From: Obelidium mucronatum
Lineage: Eukaryota; Chytridiomycota; Chytridiomycetes; Chytridiales; Chytriomycetaceae
NCBI GenBank assembly: GCA_025765595.1
Contig: JAIVFH010000049.1
Coordinates: 1 to 64,000 of the forward strand
Direction of reading: 5' to 3'
Length of the DNA: 64,000 nt
Shown: piece by piece, positions 47,201-57,706 of the stretch
How positions within the stretch are numbered: the first letter of the stretch is position 1
How the letters are laid out: every line of letters begins with the position of its first letter
Position numbers and translations under genes: made by a program
The notes under the pieces: model-generated
Told to the model about the DNA's origin: nothing
The model's input: only the letters and a program-made list of their open reading frames with translations
Database searches by the model: none

Positions 47201-48072
47201 AGTGCAAGAGAATGAAAATGTTCAGTCTCAGTCCACTGGTTAGTTTTATTTTCAGTTTATGCTGGTAACAAGAGAGAATTTGGTGTTGAAGGGTCTTTTT
47301 TTATTTTAGATGCTTCCGAATTGGAGGGACTTGTGAAGGCGCTTCCAAGTCCATCTGCCCTGGCCGGTTTCAAGCTTCAACCTGCTGACTTTGAGAAGGA
47401 CGATGACTCCAACTTCCACATTGATTTCATCACTGCCACATCCAACCTGCGTGCTAGCAACTACAACATTGCTGTTGCTGATCGTCTCAAGACCAAGTTC
47501 ATTGCTGGAAAGATTATCCCAGCCATTGCGACCACGACTGCTTTGGTTACTGGACTTGTTTGTCTCGAGTTGTTCAAGGTATTTTGCATTGTGCTTGGCT
47601 GGCTTCTTATATTTGATACTCAATTCGTTATTTTTTTGGCAAGATCATTGACGGAAAGTCCAAGATTGAAGACTACAAGAATGGATTCATCAACCTCGCC
47701 CTTCCATTCTTTGGATTCTCTGAGCCAATTGCCGCTCCCAAGTTCAAGTACCACGGAGACAAGGAATGGACTCTGTGGGACCGTTTCGACATCCACGGGA
47801 ACTTGACCTTGAAGCAACTGATTGAAAAGTTCAAGACAGACTACGAACTTGAAATCACAATGCTTTCATCGGGTGTTTCAATGTTGTACAGTTTCTTTAT
47901 GCAAAAAGCCAAGCGTGAGGAAAGACTCAATATGACAATCTTGGAGTTGATTGAGAGCATTAGCAAGAAGCCTGTTCCTGCGCATGTGAAGGCGATTGTG
48001 TTGGAAGTTTGTGTGAATGATCGGGATGGAGAAGATGTAGAGGTTCCATATGTGAGAATTGTGGTGCGTTAA
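44261..48072 (+). CDS. UBA1: Ubiquitin-activating enzyme E1
   Basis: Adenylates ubiquitin and transfers it to the catalytic Cys. Start [20 protein letters not shown]; the inactive adenylation half has [20 protein letters not shown] split over introns. The active half has [20 protein letters not shown] (nucleotide loop), [19 protein letters not shown] and [18 protein letters not shown]. The catalytic Cys lies in [20 protein letters not shown]. The second catalytic half-domain ([16 protein letters not shown]), crossover loop and ubiquitin-fold domain ([16 protein letters not shown]) follow, ending VPYVRIVVR. About eleven short introns, roughly 1,030 residues, no frame break in 3.8 kb. The N-terminus before SRQLYVLG is short, as in single-isoform E1s. 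Confidence 0.97.
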
Positions 48073-48321
48073 AAACAAAAACACGAAAGGCCTTGTCTCT
48101 TCTCTCTCCAAAATTTATGCACACAAAAGAAATACAATAAATGGTATTGATTATGTATCTCTGATGTTTGAAAATGTGTTTTTAAGTACATGCATTATGA
48201 TAGTTTTTTGTTGACACGGTATTGACTTTATTTGGCATTTACACACATGATATTGAATTCTTCACTTTCCAACAAACGGGGGGGTTTAACACGTGGGAGC
48301 ACTTTTCTTCAAGCATATAAA

Positions 48322-48724
48322 CTAATGTTGTTGGTGCTGTTCTGCTCCTTCTCGAGAGCCTGCATGGGACGACGGCGCCATGACCTCCACCTTGTCTGCA
48401 GGACCAAAAAAAAAAAAAAAAACGCGTCAAAAAAAAAACGGGGGGAACACGGGAAAATGGATTAACCCGGGATTCTCTCTCTCACCAGCAACAATGTACG
48501 CTCTGGTAGTTTTACCCTCGTCGTCCTTCTGGTATCGCAACGACCCTTCAACAACGACTTTTGCACCCTTTGTCACAATCTGACGCGCGTAGACGGACTT
48601 ATCGCTGAACCCAAAGTCCTTGATATAGTGCCATGATGTTTCATTTTGCCATTCTCCGTTGCGGTCTTTCACACTGCGATTCGTTGCCAGCGAAAAAGAC
48701 CAGGTTCCACGGACTTGGTCTGAC

Positions 48725-48779
<55 letters not shown>

Positions 48780-48992
48780 GCTGCTGTTGGTCGGGTTGTT
48801 GGAAAGGGCGGAATTCAGGGTCGCCTCCCACGCCTCCAGCCAGAATGACTCGATTGAGAGAACCAAAAGACTGCGGAGTTGTTTTTTTTTTCTCCGTAAG
48901 TAATGGAGGGTCCCAAGGTTAGGGAATGGAATACGTACTCTGACGCTGGCGGTGCGAGTTTGAGTTGTTGCAAGACGACAGAGTCCGAACAT
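48322..48992 (-). CDS. SSBP1: Mitochondrial single-stranded DNA-binding protein, polyQ insert
   Basis: OB-fold SSB for mitochondrial DNA replication. Exons 48939-48992 (MFGLCRLATTQTRTASVR, a plausible mitochondrial presequence), 48486-48870 and 48322-48395. Core: SFGSLNRVILAGGVGGDPEF, then GTWSFSLATNRSVKDRNGEW, TSWHYIKDFGFSDKSVYARQ, VTKGAKVVVEGSLRYQKDDE and AYIVADKVEVMAP. A run of about 22 glutamines (CAA repeat) sits between the first strand and GTWSFS, an unusual place inside the OB fold. The C-terminal tail is GSREGAEQHQQH. This is the intact member of a duplicated pair; the other (51660-52090) lacks the 3' half. Confidence 0.93.
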
Positions 48993-49975
48993 GTTGGTCA
49001 AGTCTTTTTTTGATAAAAAATATTATATTAAACACAACAATTATTGTGCCTTTCACCCAAAAATCCAATTTTCCGGCCGAACAAATTGGCACTTCTTTTA
49101 TCCCCCCAACTCAAACAACAGCGAACCACAGCGCGCCATGGGTCTGAAGCATGTTGAGCTTTGCAAAACTGCCTCGGCACAAGTCAAACAACAGTGCGGA
49201 CTATCAATAAGGCATTGAAATGCCTGAGTTGGTCCATATTGTCGTCAGTTTGGACCTAACATTCATTGACGAAGACAAAGGGGCTAGCACAAAGTGAATG
49301 AGACATTAAAAGATATTAAATTACTATTCTTTAAGACTAAACGCATTAATTTTATTTTCCACTATTTATCCATTCCACTGCACTCATGTGTTATCTTTTA
49401 CTATTATCTAATATTATTATGCGAATAATAGAATCCCAATATTGCGCTGCTTAATTGTGACTTGGTTCTTATGTTTGTGGAAAATAGTAAGACGCTGCAT
49501 TCAAATAGCAGCTGCCATCGCTTGCTTGCTAAAAGGTTGGTCGCGATTGAAAGGATTGCTTGAGATTCGTTTGTTGGAGCAAATGGAGCAAATATCTGGG
49601 CTGCTAGAGTTGACGGAGATCTCATTAAACAACTGGTGTTGAACTGTCCCTCATAAAGCCTCATTTGGCATTGACTTGCTGAGAGAAGTTCCAGGGGATC
49701 AAGTTCGATTGCTGGCGCCAATAGGGTTGCTTCGGCGTCCACTAGTAGTGCAAGCGGATCAATCCTCATTCACCTGTATCCACAGAACAATGCTGCTATG
49801 ACCATATTGAACATGAATTCGATCGTCTATACAATACTAGCGCAAATGGTGGTGGTCTGGAGGTGATTCGATGCGCAGGGCCGTTGTAGTTGAGATCGGC
49901 GGGATGAACGGTGTTTTTGAAGATGGGGTGAAATTCACCCGGAAAAATGGAGTTTTGGACGAAAGGCACAATATT
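48993..49975. other. Intergenic block absent from the second repeat copy
   Basis: About 930 bp between the SSB start and the MORN exon have no counterpart in copy 2, where the same two genes are about 80 bp apart. A 121-codon minus-strand frame (49404-49769; MRIDPLALLVDAEATLLAPA, ILSIATNLLASKRWQLLFEC) is the only long one. It has no recognised domain and may be chance. Either this is an insertion in copy 1 or a deletion in copy 2. Confidence 0.5.
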
Positions 49976-50343
49976 ATGTCAAAGCAAAAGAAATCACCAC
50001 CTGGAAAAGGAAAAGCTGACTCTGAAGGTTTTGGTGATTTGATTCTCTCGATCAATACCTAATCGCAACTTAACATACAAAACTCACTCTCTCAAGCTCC
50101 TATTCCCAAGACAGGAGTATACATCTATCTCGCTACGGTGCGGCCTTTCGTGATCGTGATTTCCGTTTTTTTTTAAATTGGAATCCTTCATTTTAAAAAG
50201 TATATTCCTTTTGATTTTCTAGAGGGTGCCTTCAAGGAAGCAGATGGAACGTCCGCAATCATGAGACACGGTGAAGAAAAGCATATTTCGCCGGGCTACG
50301 TTTATACTGGTAGCTGGGAACTCGATAAAATGCATGGGAAAGG
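49976..50343 (+). pseudogene. MORN2-like gene, 3'-truncated copy
   Basis: Exon 1 (MSKQKKSPPGKGKADSE) and exon 2 (EGAFKEADGTSAIMRHGEEK, YVYTGSWELDKMHGKG) match the complete gene at 52168-52895. The sequence then jumps, right at the exon 2 donor (GGGAAAGGTAAAACATCC), to the 3' flank of the 14-3-3 gene. Exons carrying the second and third MORN motifs are deleted. GTAAA microhomology at the junction suggests a simple deletion. It could at most give a 60-residue one-MORN peptide. Confidence 0.75.
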
Positions 50344-50389
50344 TAAAACATCCAACAAAACATCAAAAATCAACTCCTATCCCCCCCCT

Positions 50390-51605
50390 TTAGCTCTGAG
50401 CCTCGGCTTCCTCAGGCTTCTCCTCCGCCTTCTCAACCTCAGCTAAAACAATTTAAATAAATTTTAATGAGTTGCAGTAAAAAAACCAAATAAAATCAAA
50501 CAAACCATCGGTAAGGTCAGAAGTCCAGAGAGTCAAGTTGAATCTGAGGAGCTGCATAATCAAGGTAGAGTCCTTGTAAGACTCTTCGCTAAGAGTGTCA
50601 AGCTCGGCAATAGCATCGTCAAAGGCCTGCTTGGCCAAGTGGCAAGCACGGTCTGGAGAGTTAAGAATCTCGTAGTAGAAGTCGGAGAAGTTCAAGGCAA
50701 GACCAAGACGGATTGGGTGGGTTGGGGCGAGCTCGGTGGAGGCAATGTCAGTGGCGGCTTTGTAGGCTTCGTGGGCGTGTCCGGCAGAGTCCTTTCGCTT
50801 GTCACCGGTGGCGAACTCGGCAAGGTAACGGTGGTAGTCTCCCTTCCTATTTTTTTAATGGGCAGCTTGGTTTTTAACAACCGAAAGAAAAAAATCGGCA
50901 ATAACGAACAAACAGACTCACATCTTGTAGTAAAACACCTTGGATTCACCAGCTTCAGCAGATGGAATCAAGTGCTCATCGAGAACAGCAAGAATGTCAG
51001 AGCAAACGTCCTGGAGCTCCTGCTCAATCTTGTTACGGTACGCCTTGATCTTGGTAACCTGTCCTTCGTTGCCCTTGATCTCCTCCTTTTGTTCAATGGA
51101 GGAAACAATTCTCCAGGAACCACGACGTCCTCCAATAACGTTCTTGTAGGCGACAGACAACAAGTTACGTTCTTCGACAGTCAATTCGACTCCCAACTAC
51201 CACAACAACAAAAAAAAAAAACGGTTAAATTCGGAGACAATAACAGAAACAGGAATGAAAAGATATCAACACACCTTGGCAACCTCCTATTGAAGCAGGA
51301 CATTGATCAATTTTAAAAAAAGGGTTGCACGGTTTAGAAAAAATTCGATATCCTAAGAGCGGGCGATCGCAGCAACAAAAACAACAAACCTTCATGAAGG
51401 TGACCATTTCTATGTAAATAAAACGGATTGCAAGAAAGGGTTAGGATCAGTACTTGGCGGCGGCAATTAAAAAAAAAACAGCAATAATTGGTTCCTTATT
51501 TAGGTGGGATAACGCACCATCGTAACGCTCAGCCTGCTCGGCAAGCTTGGCCATGTATACTTGGTCTTCACGTGGGACAGCTATTGGAAAAGGAGCGGTC
51601 AGCAT
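50390..51605 (-). CDS. 14-3-3 protein, copy 1, with altered groove residues
   Basis: Six exons: 51518-51605, 51390-51409 (20 nt), 51275-51286 (12-nt microexon coding EVAK), 50922-51196, 50506-50846 and 50390-50442. Motifs: [74 protein letters not shown] and [13 protein letters not shown]. Unlike copy 2 it has LNFSDFYYE instead of LNFSVFYYE (the V176 position of 14-3-3 zeta) and LLRFNLTLW instead of LLRDNLTLW. Both lie in or beside the phosphopeptide-binding groove. The frame is open and the C-terminus acidic ([17 protein letters not shown]), so it may make a binding-defective protein that can still dimerise. Confidence 0.92.
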
Positions 51606-51659
51606 CTAATTTGACTCTTGTGGCAATTCAAGCAAATATATCCTCCGATACGACATCCA

Positions 51660-51822
51660 TGCACCTTTTGTCACAATCTGACGCGCGTAGACGGGCTTAT
51701 CGCTGAACCCAAAGTCCTTGATATAGTGCCATGATGTTTCATTTTGCCATTCTCCGTTGCGGTCTTTCACACTGCGATTCGTTGCCAGCGAAAAAGACCA
51801 GGTTCCACGGACTTGGTCTGAC

Positions 51823-51877
<55 letters not shown>

Positions 51878-52090
51878 GCTGCTGTTGGTCGGGTTGTTGG
51901 AAAGGGCGGAATTCAGGGTCGCCTCCCACGCCTCCAGCCAGAATGACTCGATTGAGAGAACCAAAAGACTGCGGAGTTGTTTTTTTTTTCTCCGTAAGTA
52001 ATGGAGGGTCCCAAGGTTAGGGAATGGAATACGTACTCTGACGCTGGCGGTGCGAGTTTGAGTTGTTGCAAGACGACAGAGTCCGAACAT
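51660..52090 (-). pseudogene. Truncated mtSSB copy
   Basis: Near-identical to 48562-48992: presequence exon, intron and OB-fold start, including the polyglutamine run of the same length. It stops at VYARQIVTKGA, where the sequence joins the 5' flank of 14-3-3 copy 1 at about 51658. The second half of the OB fold (VVVEGSLRYQKDD onward) is absent. One substitution is visible (DKS to DKP). It is the left-hand end of the second duplication unit. Confidence 0.88.
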
Positions 52091-52167
52091 GTTGGTCAAG
52101 TCTTTTTTTGACAAAAAATATTACAACACAACAATTATTATAGTATACAATAAATTAAGAGAAGAAA

Positions 52168-52638
52168 ATGTCAAAGCAAAAGAAATCACCTCCTGGAAAA
52201 GGAAAAGCTGACTCTGAAGGTTTTGGTGATTTGATTCTCTCGATCAATACCTAATCGCAACTTAACATACAAAACTCACTCTCTCAAGCTCCTATTCCCA
52301 AGACAGGAGTATACATATTCCCTGATCTATCTCGCTACGGTGCGGCCTTTCGTGATCGTGATTTCCGTTTTTTTTTTTTAAATTGGAATCCACCTTTGAT
52401 TTTCCAGAGGGTGCCTTCAAGGAAGCAGATGGTACGTCCGCAATCATGAGACACGGCGAAGGAAAGCATATTTCACCGGGCTACGTTTATACTGGTAGCT
52501 GGGAACTCGATAAAATGCATGGGAAAGGTAGAGGGGATTGCCTTGTAGTTGCCAAACTCCTCCAAAATATAATCTAAGATGAAACAACTTCTTTATTTAG
52601 GTCGCTTGGAGTTTGCAAATGGGGCTGTATATGATGTT

Positions 52639-52675
<37 letters not shown>

Positions 52676-52895
52676 ACCTGCCTATCCTTACCTATTTTCT
52701 TTAAAGGGATACTGGAAAGACAATAAATTCATGGGTCAAGGAACATTCACATTCCCCGACACGTCTCAGCTCACGGGTGAATGGGACCAAAGCCGCATCA
52801 ATGGACCAGGCACGTTCCAAGACAAGAAGGGACAAAATTGGATAGGTCTCTTTTCACGTGGGTCCGCATCTGCCCTCTCTGCAGAAATACTGTGA
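52168..52895 (+). CDS. MORN2-like small MORN-repeat protein
   Basis: Complete counterpart of the truncated copy at 49976. Exons: MSKQKKSPPGKGKADSE; EGAFKEADGTSAIMRHGEGK to YVYTGSWELDKMHGKG; RLEFANGAVYD; GYWKDNKFMGQGTFTFPDTS to QLTGEWDQSRINGPGTFQD and KKGQNWI. The last three segments form MORN motifs as in MORN2, a small protein found in flagellate and phagocytic lineages. Intron 3 contains 32 consecutive T. The final GT...AG interval (39 nt) is a multiple of three, so the last residues are either WIEIL or a 13-residue longer version; both end at the same TGA. Confidence 0.8.
52641..52672. repeat. Poly(T) tract of 32
   Basis: An uninterrupted run of T in an intron of the MORN gene. It is a likely site of length variation and of assembly ambiguity. 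Confidence 0.9.
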
Positions 52896-53002
52896 ATCTT
52901 TTGTTTCGTGTTTTTTTTTTAAAGGTTTTTCAAAGTTTTTTGTTTCAAAGTAAAAAAAAAAACATCCAACAAAACATCAAAAATCAACTCCTATCCCCCC
53001 CT

Positions 53003-54229
53003 TTAGCTCTGAGCCTCGGCTTCCTCAGGCTTCTCCTCCGCCTTCTCAACCTCAGCTATAACAATTTAAATAAATTTTAATGAGTTGCGGTACAAAAACC
53101 AAAAAAATAAACAACATACCATCGGTAAGGTCAGAAGTCCAGAGAGTCAAGTTGTCTCTGAGGAGCTGCATAATCAAGGTAGAGTCCTTGTAAGACTCTT
53201 CACTAAGAGTGTCAAGCTCGGCAATAGCATCGTCAAAGGCCTGCTTGGCCAAGTGGCAAGCACGGTCTGGAGAGTTAAGAATCTCGTAGTAGAAGACGGA
53301 GAAGTTCAAGGCAAGACCAAGACGGATTGGGTGGGTTGGGGCGAGCTCGGTGGAGGCAATGTCAGTGGCGGCTTTGTAGGCTTCGTGGGCGTGTCCGGCA
53401 GAGTCCTTTCGCTTGTCACCGGTGGCGAACTCGGCAAGGTAACGGTGGTAGTCTCCCTTCCTATTTTTGTTTTGGAATGGGCAGCTTGGTTTTTAACAAC
53501 CGAAAGAAAAAAATCGGCAATGACGAACAAACAGACTCACATCTTGTAGTAAAACACCTTGGATTCACCAGCTTCAGCAGATGGAATCAAGTGCTCATCG
53601 AGAACAGCAAGAATGTCAGAGCAAACGTCCTGGAGCTCCTGCTCAATCTTGTTACGGTACGCCTTGATCTTGGTAACCTGTCCTTCGTTGCCCTTGATCT
53701 CCTCCTTTTGTTCAATGGAGGAAACAATTCTCCAGGAACCACGACGTCCTCCAATAACGTTCTTGTAGGCGACAGACAACAAGTTACGTTCTTCGACAGT
53801 CAATTCGACTCCCAACTACCAACAAAAAAAAACGGTTAAAATTCGGATACGATAACAGAAACAGCAATGAAAAGATATCAACACACCTTGGCAACCTCCT
53901 ATTGAAGCAGGACATTGATCAATTTTAAAAAAAGGGTTGAACGGTTTAGAAAAAAATCGAGACACCCGCGATATCCTAAGAGCGGGCGATCGCAGCAACA
54001 AAAACAACAAACCTTCATGAAGGTGACCATTTCTATGTAAATAAAACGGATTGCAAGAAAGGGGTAGGATCAGTACTTGGCGGCGGCAATTAAAAAAAAA
54101 AACAGCAATAATTGGTTCCTTATTTAGGTGGGATAACGCACCATCGTAACGCTCAGCCTGCTCGGCAAGCTTGGCCATGTATACTTGGTCTTCACGTGGG
54201 ACAGCTATTGGAAAAGGAGCGGTCAGCAT
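53003..54229 (-). CDS. 14-3-3 protein, copy 2, canonical
   Basis: Phosphoserine/threonine-binding adaptor; dimeric all-helical protein. Same six-exon structure as copy 1, with the 12-nt EVAK microexon at 53887-53898. The start at 54229 gives [20 protein letters not shown]; an alternative is an upstream exon splicing at CCAATAG before VPRED. Groove residues are canonical: [42 protein letters not shown] and LLRDNLTLW. Ends [17 protein letters not shown]. About 260 residues. This is the copy expected to carry normal 14-3-3 function. Confidence 0.95.
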
Positions 54230-54864
54230 CTAATTTGACTCTTCCTGGCAATTCAAGCAAATATATCCTCCGATACGACATCCAAAAAAAAAAACCACCA
54301 CATCCTGCCGCACAATTCGATCTCACTAGAAGACCCTTGTAACACAGCAGCCGATCCCTGCGAACCCTTCCGAAGCGTCCTCGAGCAACTATGAATTTTT
54401 AAGACCCAAAACACTATAATAACTCTGACGCGGCACCCTCGACCCCTAGAGCCCGCCGAGTCAGATCCAAAACAGCCGATATATGCGATCGATCTCGGCT
54501 GATGTGGCCACGCTGTTGATGGAAGGGGAGGGGGGTGGTGGGGCAGGACAGGAGGGGGACGAAAGAGACACCAACCCATTGTTCAGAAATTCGTGTTTTT
54601 TTTTCTTCGTTTGCACTTTTCACTTTCAACTCCCCCCTTAACACGTTAATTTTTTTTTCTTTGATGTTCTTCTTCTACTTTCATATTTATTGATACGCCA
54701 ACGACCAAAATGTGATTTATTCAACCTCCCTTTCTCGCCCAGAGAGAAAAAGCGATAACCAAGAATGAAAGAAATTAAAAAAAAAAATATAGTGAAGAGC
54801 CTGAGAACAAACACAGAGACAACAGCAGGGAAGAAAAAAAAACCCTCTCCCCCCTATACATTCT
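54230..54864. other. Intergenic between 14-3-3 copy 2 and V-ATPase C
   Basis: 635 bp with no supported gene. The first 55 bp also occur next to copy 1 and mark the duplication junction. GC-richer sequence around 54420-54500 (ACCCCTAGAGCCCGCCGAGT) may be the 14-3-3 promoter, and A/T runs precede the V-ATPase stop codon. A 108-codon minus-strand frame has no domain content. Confidence 0.5.
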
Positions 54865-56702
54865 CTACTTGTTGGAATCAATCCAGAACGCATTCACTGC
54901 AAACAACACGGCCGGACAATAGTCTTTGTCGCCTAATAACAACTGCAGGTTCTCTTCAAGTTGATCATCCGCTGCCGCTCCAGCACTATTGCCGGCTCCT
55001 CCCAATTTCGCGAAATGCAAGTTGATGGCGTCGCGCAGTTTTTTCTCGTTTTGCTTTGGCTTCAACTGTCGGGGAGGGGGAAATGCAATGCAATTGCTTA
55101 GGAACACATACAACACGCATCAGAAACACATCTTTTTTCACGTGTACCTTAACAACCATTGGTTGGAAATCAGGCGGTAAACCATATCGCAGAATAGATT
55201 CAACATAGACCCGAAGTGTTTTGATATGGATCCAACAAGAAAACACTTCGCCAAAGTTGGTTTTACAGAGACGAAGGAGGGTTGTCTAGGGAAGGACGGG
55301 GTTTGGTGTGGGTTGAGAGTTTAAAATGGATTTTTTTTTTTTTTTACCCATTGTTCCTTTTCGGCAGCACCTGCTTCCGCGAGTGCTCTTTTCTCCATCG
55401 CCATTTGTTGTTCGTTCCATTTGAAATCGCGAACAATAAATCTTGAAAAAAAAATGGATTACGTTAAATCTCAAGGGGGGAAAAAACAAAAGACAGCAAA
55501 AAAAAAAAGGCACTTGCTTTTCGGCACGAGCCTTTGTGGTAAATTCTTCAACAACTCGTTGGAATAATGTGACTGTGAATAAAGCGTATTCTTCATCCTC
55601 GGCGATACGCCTTTTTTTTAAGAGCATGGGGGTTACGTTCAAATACACACAAAAAAAATGATAATTCTCCCTTACACTGATGAACGTGGAACCACCATTT
55701 GAGTTAATGATTCATATGAATTGAGCCATTCCTTTTCCAAAGCCCTTTAAATAATAAACCACCAAAACAAAAAAAATAAATAACCAAAATCAAATAGGAA
55801 GGAAAGAAAAACAATTACTTTGGAACAGCGACAAGAACTGTGATTAGATACTCCGAGTCCAAAACGAAATGCTCTTTTTTAACAACATCGTTCACGCTTC
55901 TGATGGAGAGGTTTCCACTGTTGTTGTTTGCGAAAAAAAGAGAACGCGCTTTTTTAGAAACCTTTAAAAAAAGGTTTGTTGTTTTCTTTTACGTTTGCTT
56001 TCGTTGCATCCCGGAAAGAGAAGTTTTGACAGTGGAATAGCTCTGCATCTTATTTTTCATGAGAGTTTCAATAGAATTGACTTCCTAAGGAATTGATGAA
56101 GGTATTCATTCAACGCATTTCAAAAAAAAAGAATGAGAGTTGAAAGAAGAAAAAAATAAAAACCTGAGTTATCAGATCCGTCAATTCCCGCAAACTTTTA
56201 TCCGTTCTATACTTCATGGTGTTCCATTGGAATGACTTGAGGTATTGGTCAATCGACTCTGTTCAAAAGAAGAGAGGCGACCCCGTCAACGCCATATTTC
56301 TTCCACTCAAAATCCTCACTTTCGTTGACAGACAAGTTGCTTCGCCACTGATCCAAATCGTTGTTCAAGAGTGCACGGAGGTTGTCTCCAATCTTCATTG
56401 TGACCGATTCGAACGTGGCATCCGCCTTCACCAAATCATCCGAAAGCACCACCAAAGTGTCCAAGGTTCCGACCTATTTGTTTTTTGTTGGGAGGTTGGG
56501 GGGTCGATGTAAGAGGGGTTGGGTGTTTCTGAGTGTGTTGCGTTCTCTTTGGTCTTGCGAGGAGGTGGGTCACCTTGAAGTCGGGAAGGTTAAACGGGAA
56601 TACTTCTGATAGATCGGCGCTCTTTGACGCGATCTTTTCGCGTAGCTTCGAGACAGTCTCTTGTTTTGTTGGGTTTGGCGGTGCTGAAATGAGCCAGTAC
56701 AT
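54865..56702 (-). CDS. ATP6V1C1: V-type proton ATPase subunit C
   Basis: Cytosolic V1 stalk subunit (yeast Vma5) that links V1 to V0 and is released when the pump disassembles. Start [20 protein letters not shown], the family signature, then [110 protein letters not shown] and [18 protein letters not shown]. The last exon is [20 protein letters not shown] to NAFWIDSNK and TAG. Many short introns with homopolymer runs. Full length, about 400 residues. Confidence 0.94.
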
Positions 56703-56855
56703 TTTTTAATTATTTTTATTTTTATTTTATTTATTTTGCATAATGGTGGAATAACGGAGCTAGGAGTGCACCACATCTACAATAAGTATGATAATTCTTA
56801 AGTTGTACTACTGTATGATATAATTTATTTTTAATAATATTAGTTATTTTCAAAT

Positions 56856-57548
56856 CTACAAGTCCAAGTTGAGTTCATCTTCCTCGTTCATGACGTGATC
56901 GCCGTCTGCATCCTCAGCGTTGCTGCTTGAATGGGCTGGATTCCTGACAAGCTTCTCCATAAAGTCGAGTTCCATCAGCGGCTCGTCGGCCATCGCGTCC
57001 GCGTCCAGCGGGTTGTTTGTGTTTAGATCGGCTACGCTGTCGTCCGTGTTTTGCGGGGCAAACAGCAGACTGCGCTTCATGTGGGCGTCCTGCGGGATGG
57101 GCGGCACGTGGGCGTGGGCTTGCGAGGGGGCACCCGCGGGGCCGGCGGCGGTGTGGCGCGCCAGGCGGCGCGCGTAGTTGACGATGCGGGCGTGGGCGGC
57201 GGCGGGCCGCACGGCGCTCGTTGCGGCGGCGGCCCGCGCCTTTGCGCGCGCGGCGGCGGCGGCGCGCAGCAGCGCCTCGAGCCGCGCCTTCTGCGCGCCG
57301 AGCGCCGCGACGACGCCGCCGATCTGCCGCTGCGCATCGCCGGCTGCCGCTGCGGCGCCGCCGATGCGCGCCTGCGCCGCGCGGTGCGCCGCGAGCCCCG
57401 TCTGCGCGTAGAGCGCCACGCGCCGCTGCTGCTGACTCAGCTGCGTCCACAGCCGCTGCAGACTCGCATCAGACGTCGGCGCCGTTGTCTGCTGCTGCAG
57501 CTCGTCGAGCGTCGCGAGGATGTCGGCCACTTGCAGCTTGTGGCTCAT
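56856..57548 (-). CDS. MED4: Mediator complex subunit 4
   Basis: Middle-module Mediator subunit linking activators to RNA polymerase II. Single exon; the start at 57548 gives MSHKLQVADILATLDELQQQ. It has an N-terminal coiled region, an Ala/Arg-rich middle (GC-rich, about 57100-57450) and the diagnostic C-terminal block ARIVNYARRLARHTAAGPAG, then PPIPQDAHMKRSLLF. This corresponds to the MED4 pattern YAHRIS followed by RPYPTDLEMRSGLL. An acidic tail (DADGDHVMNEEDELNLDL) is also usual for MED4. The match is to a short motif, so the call is good but not certain. A stub of its 5' end is duplicated at 59087-59165. Confidence 0.78.
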   Translation of the reverse strand: MSHKLQVADILATLDELQQQTTAPTSDASLQRLWTQLSQQQRRVALYAQTGLAAHRAAQARIGGAAAAAGDAQRQIGGVVAALGAQKARLEALLRAAAAARAKARAAAATSAVRPAAAHARIVNYARRLARHTAAGPAGAPSQAHAHVPPIPQDAHMKRSLLFAPQNTDDSVADLNTNNPLDADAMADEPLMELDFMEKLVRNPAHSSSNAEDADGDHVMNEEDELNLDL

Positions 57549-57706
57549 TTTATTTATTGCTTTATTTTTTGTTTGTTTTACTTTCATGTCTTTGCCATCC
57601 AATTCCAATCGATAGATCGTTTTTCATCGTTGTTTCATAGTTGCTTCATTAGAATAGTCTGACAATGAGGCCAATAGAAAAGTTTGATTAAAATCAGGCT
57701 TGTCCA

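Noticed and set aside
48700..48850. Plus-strand ORFs coding poly-Val or poly-Cys over the SSB gene
   Set aside because: They are the complement of the CAA repeat; the minus-strand SSB with correct splice sites and OB-fold motifs explains the region. The same holds at 51731-52020.
57051..57662. Long plus-strand Arg-rich ORFs opposite MED4
   Set aside because: Shadow frames created by the GC-rich Ala-coding segment of MED4.
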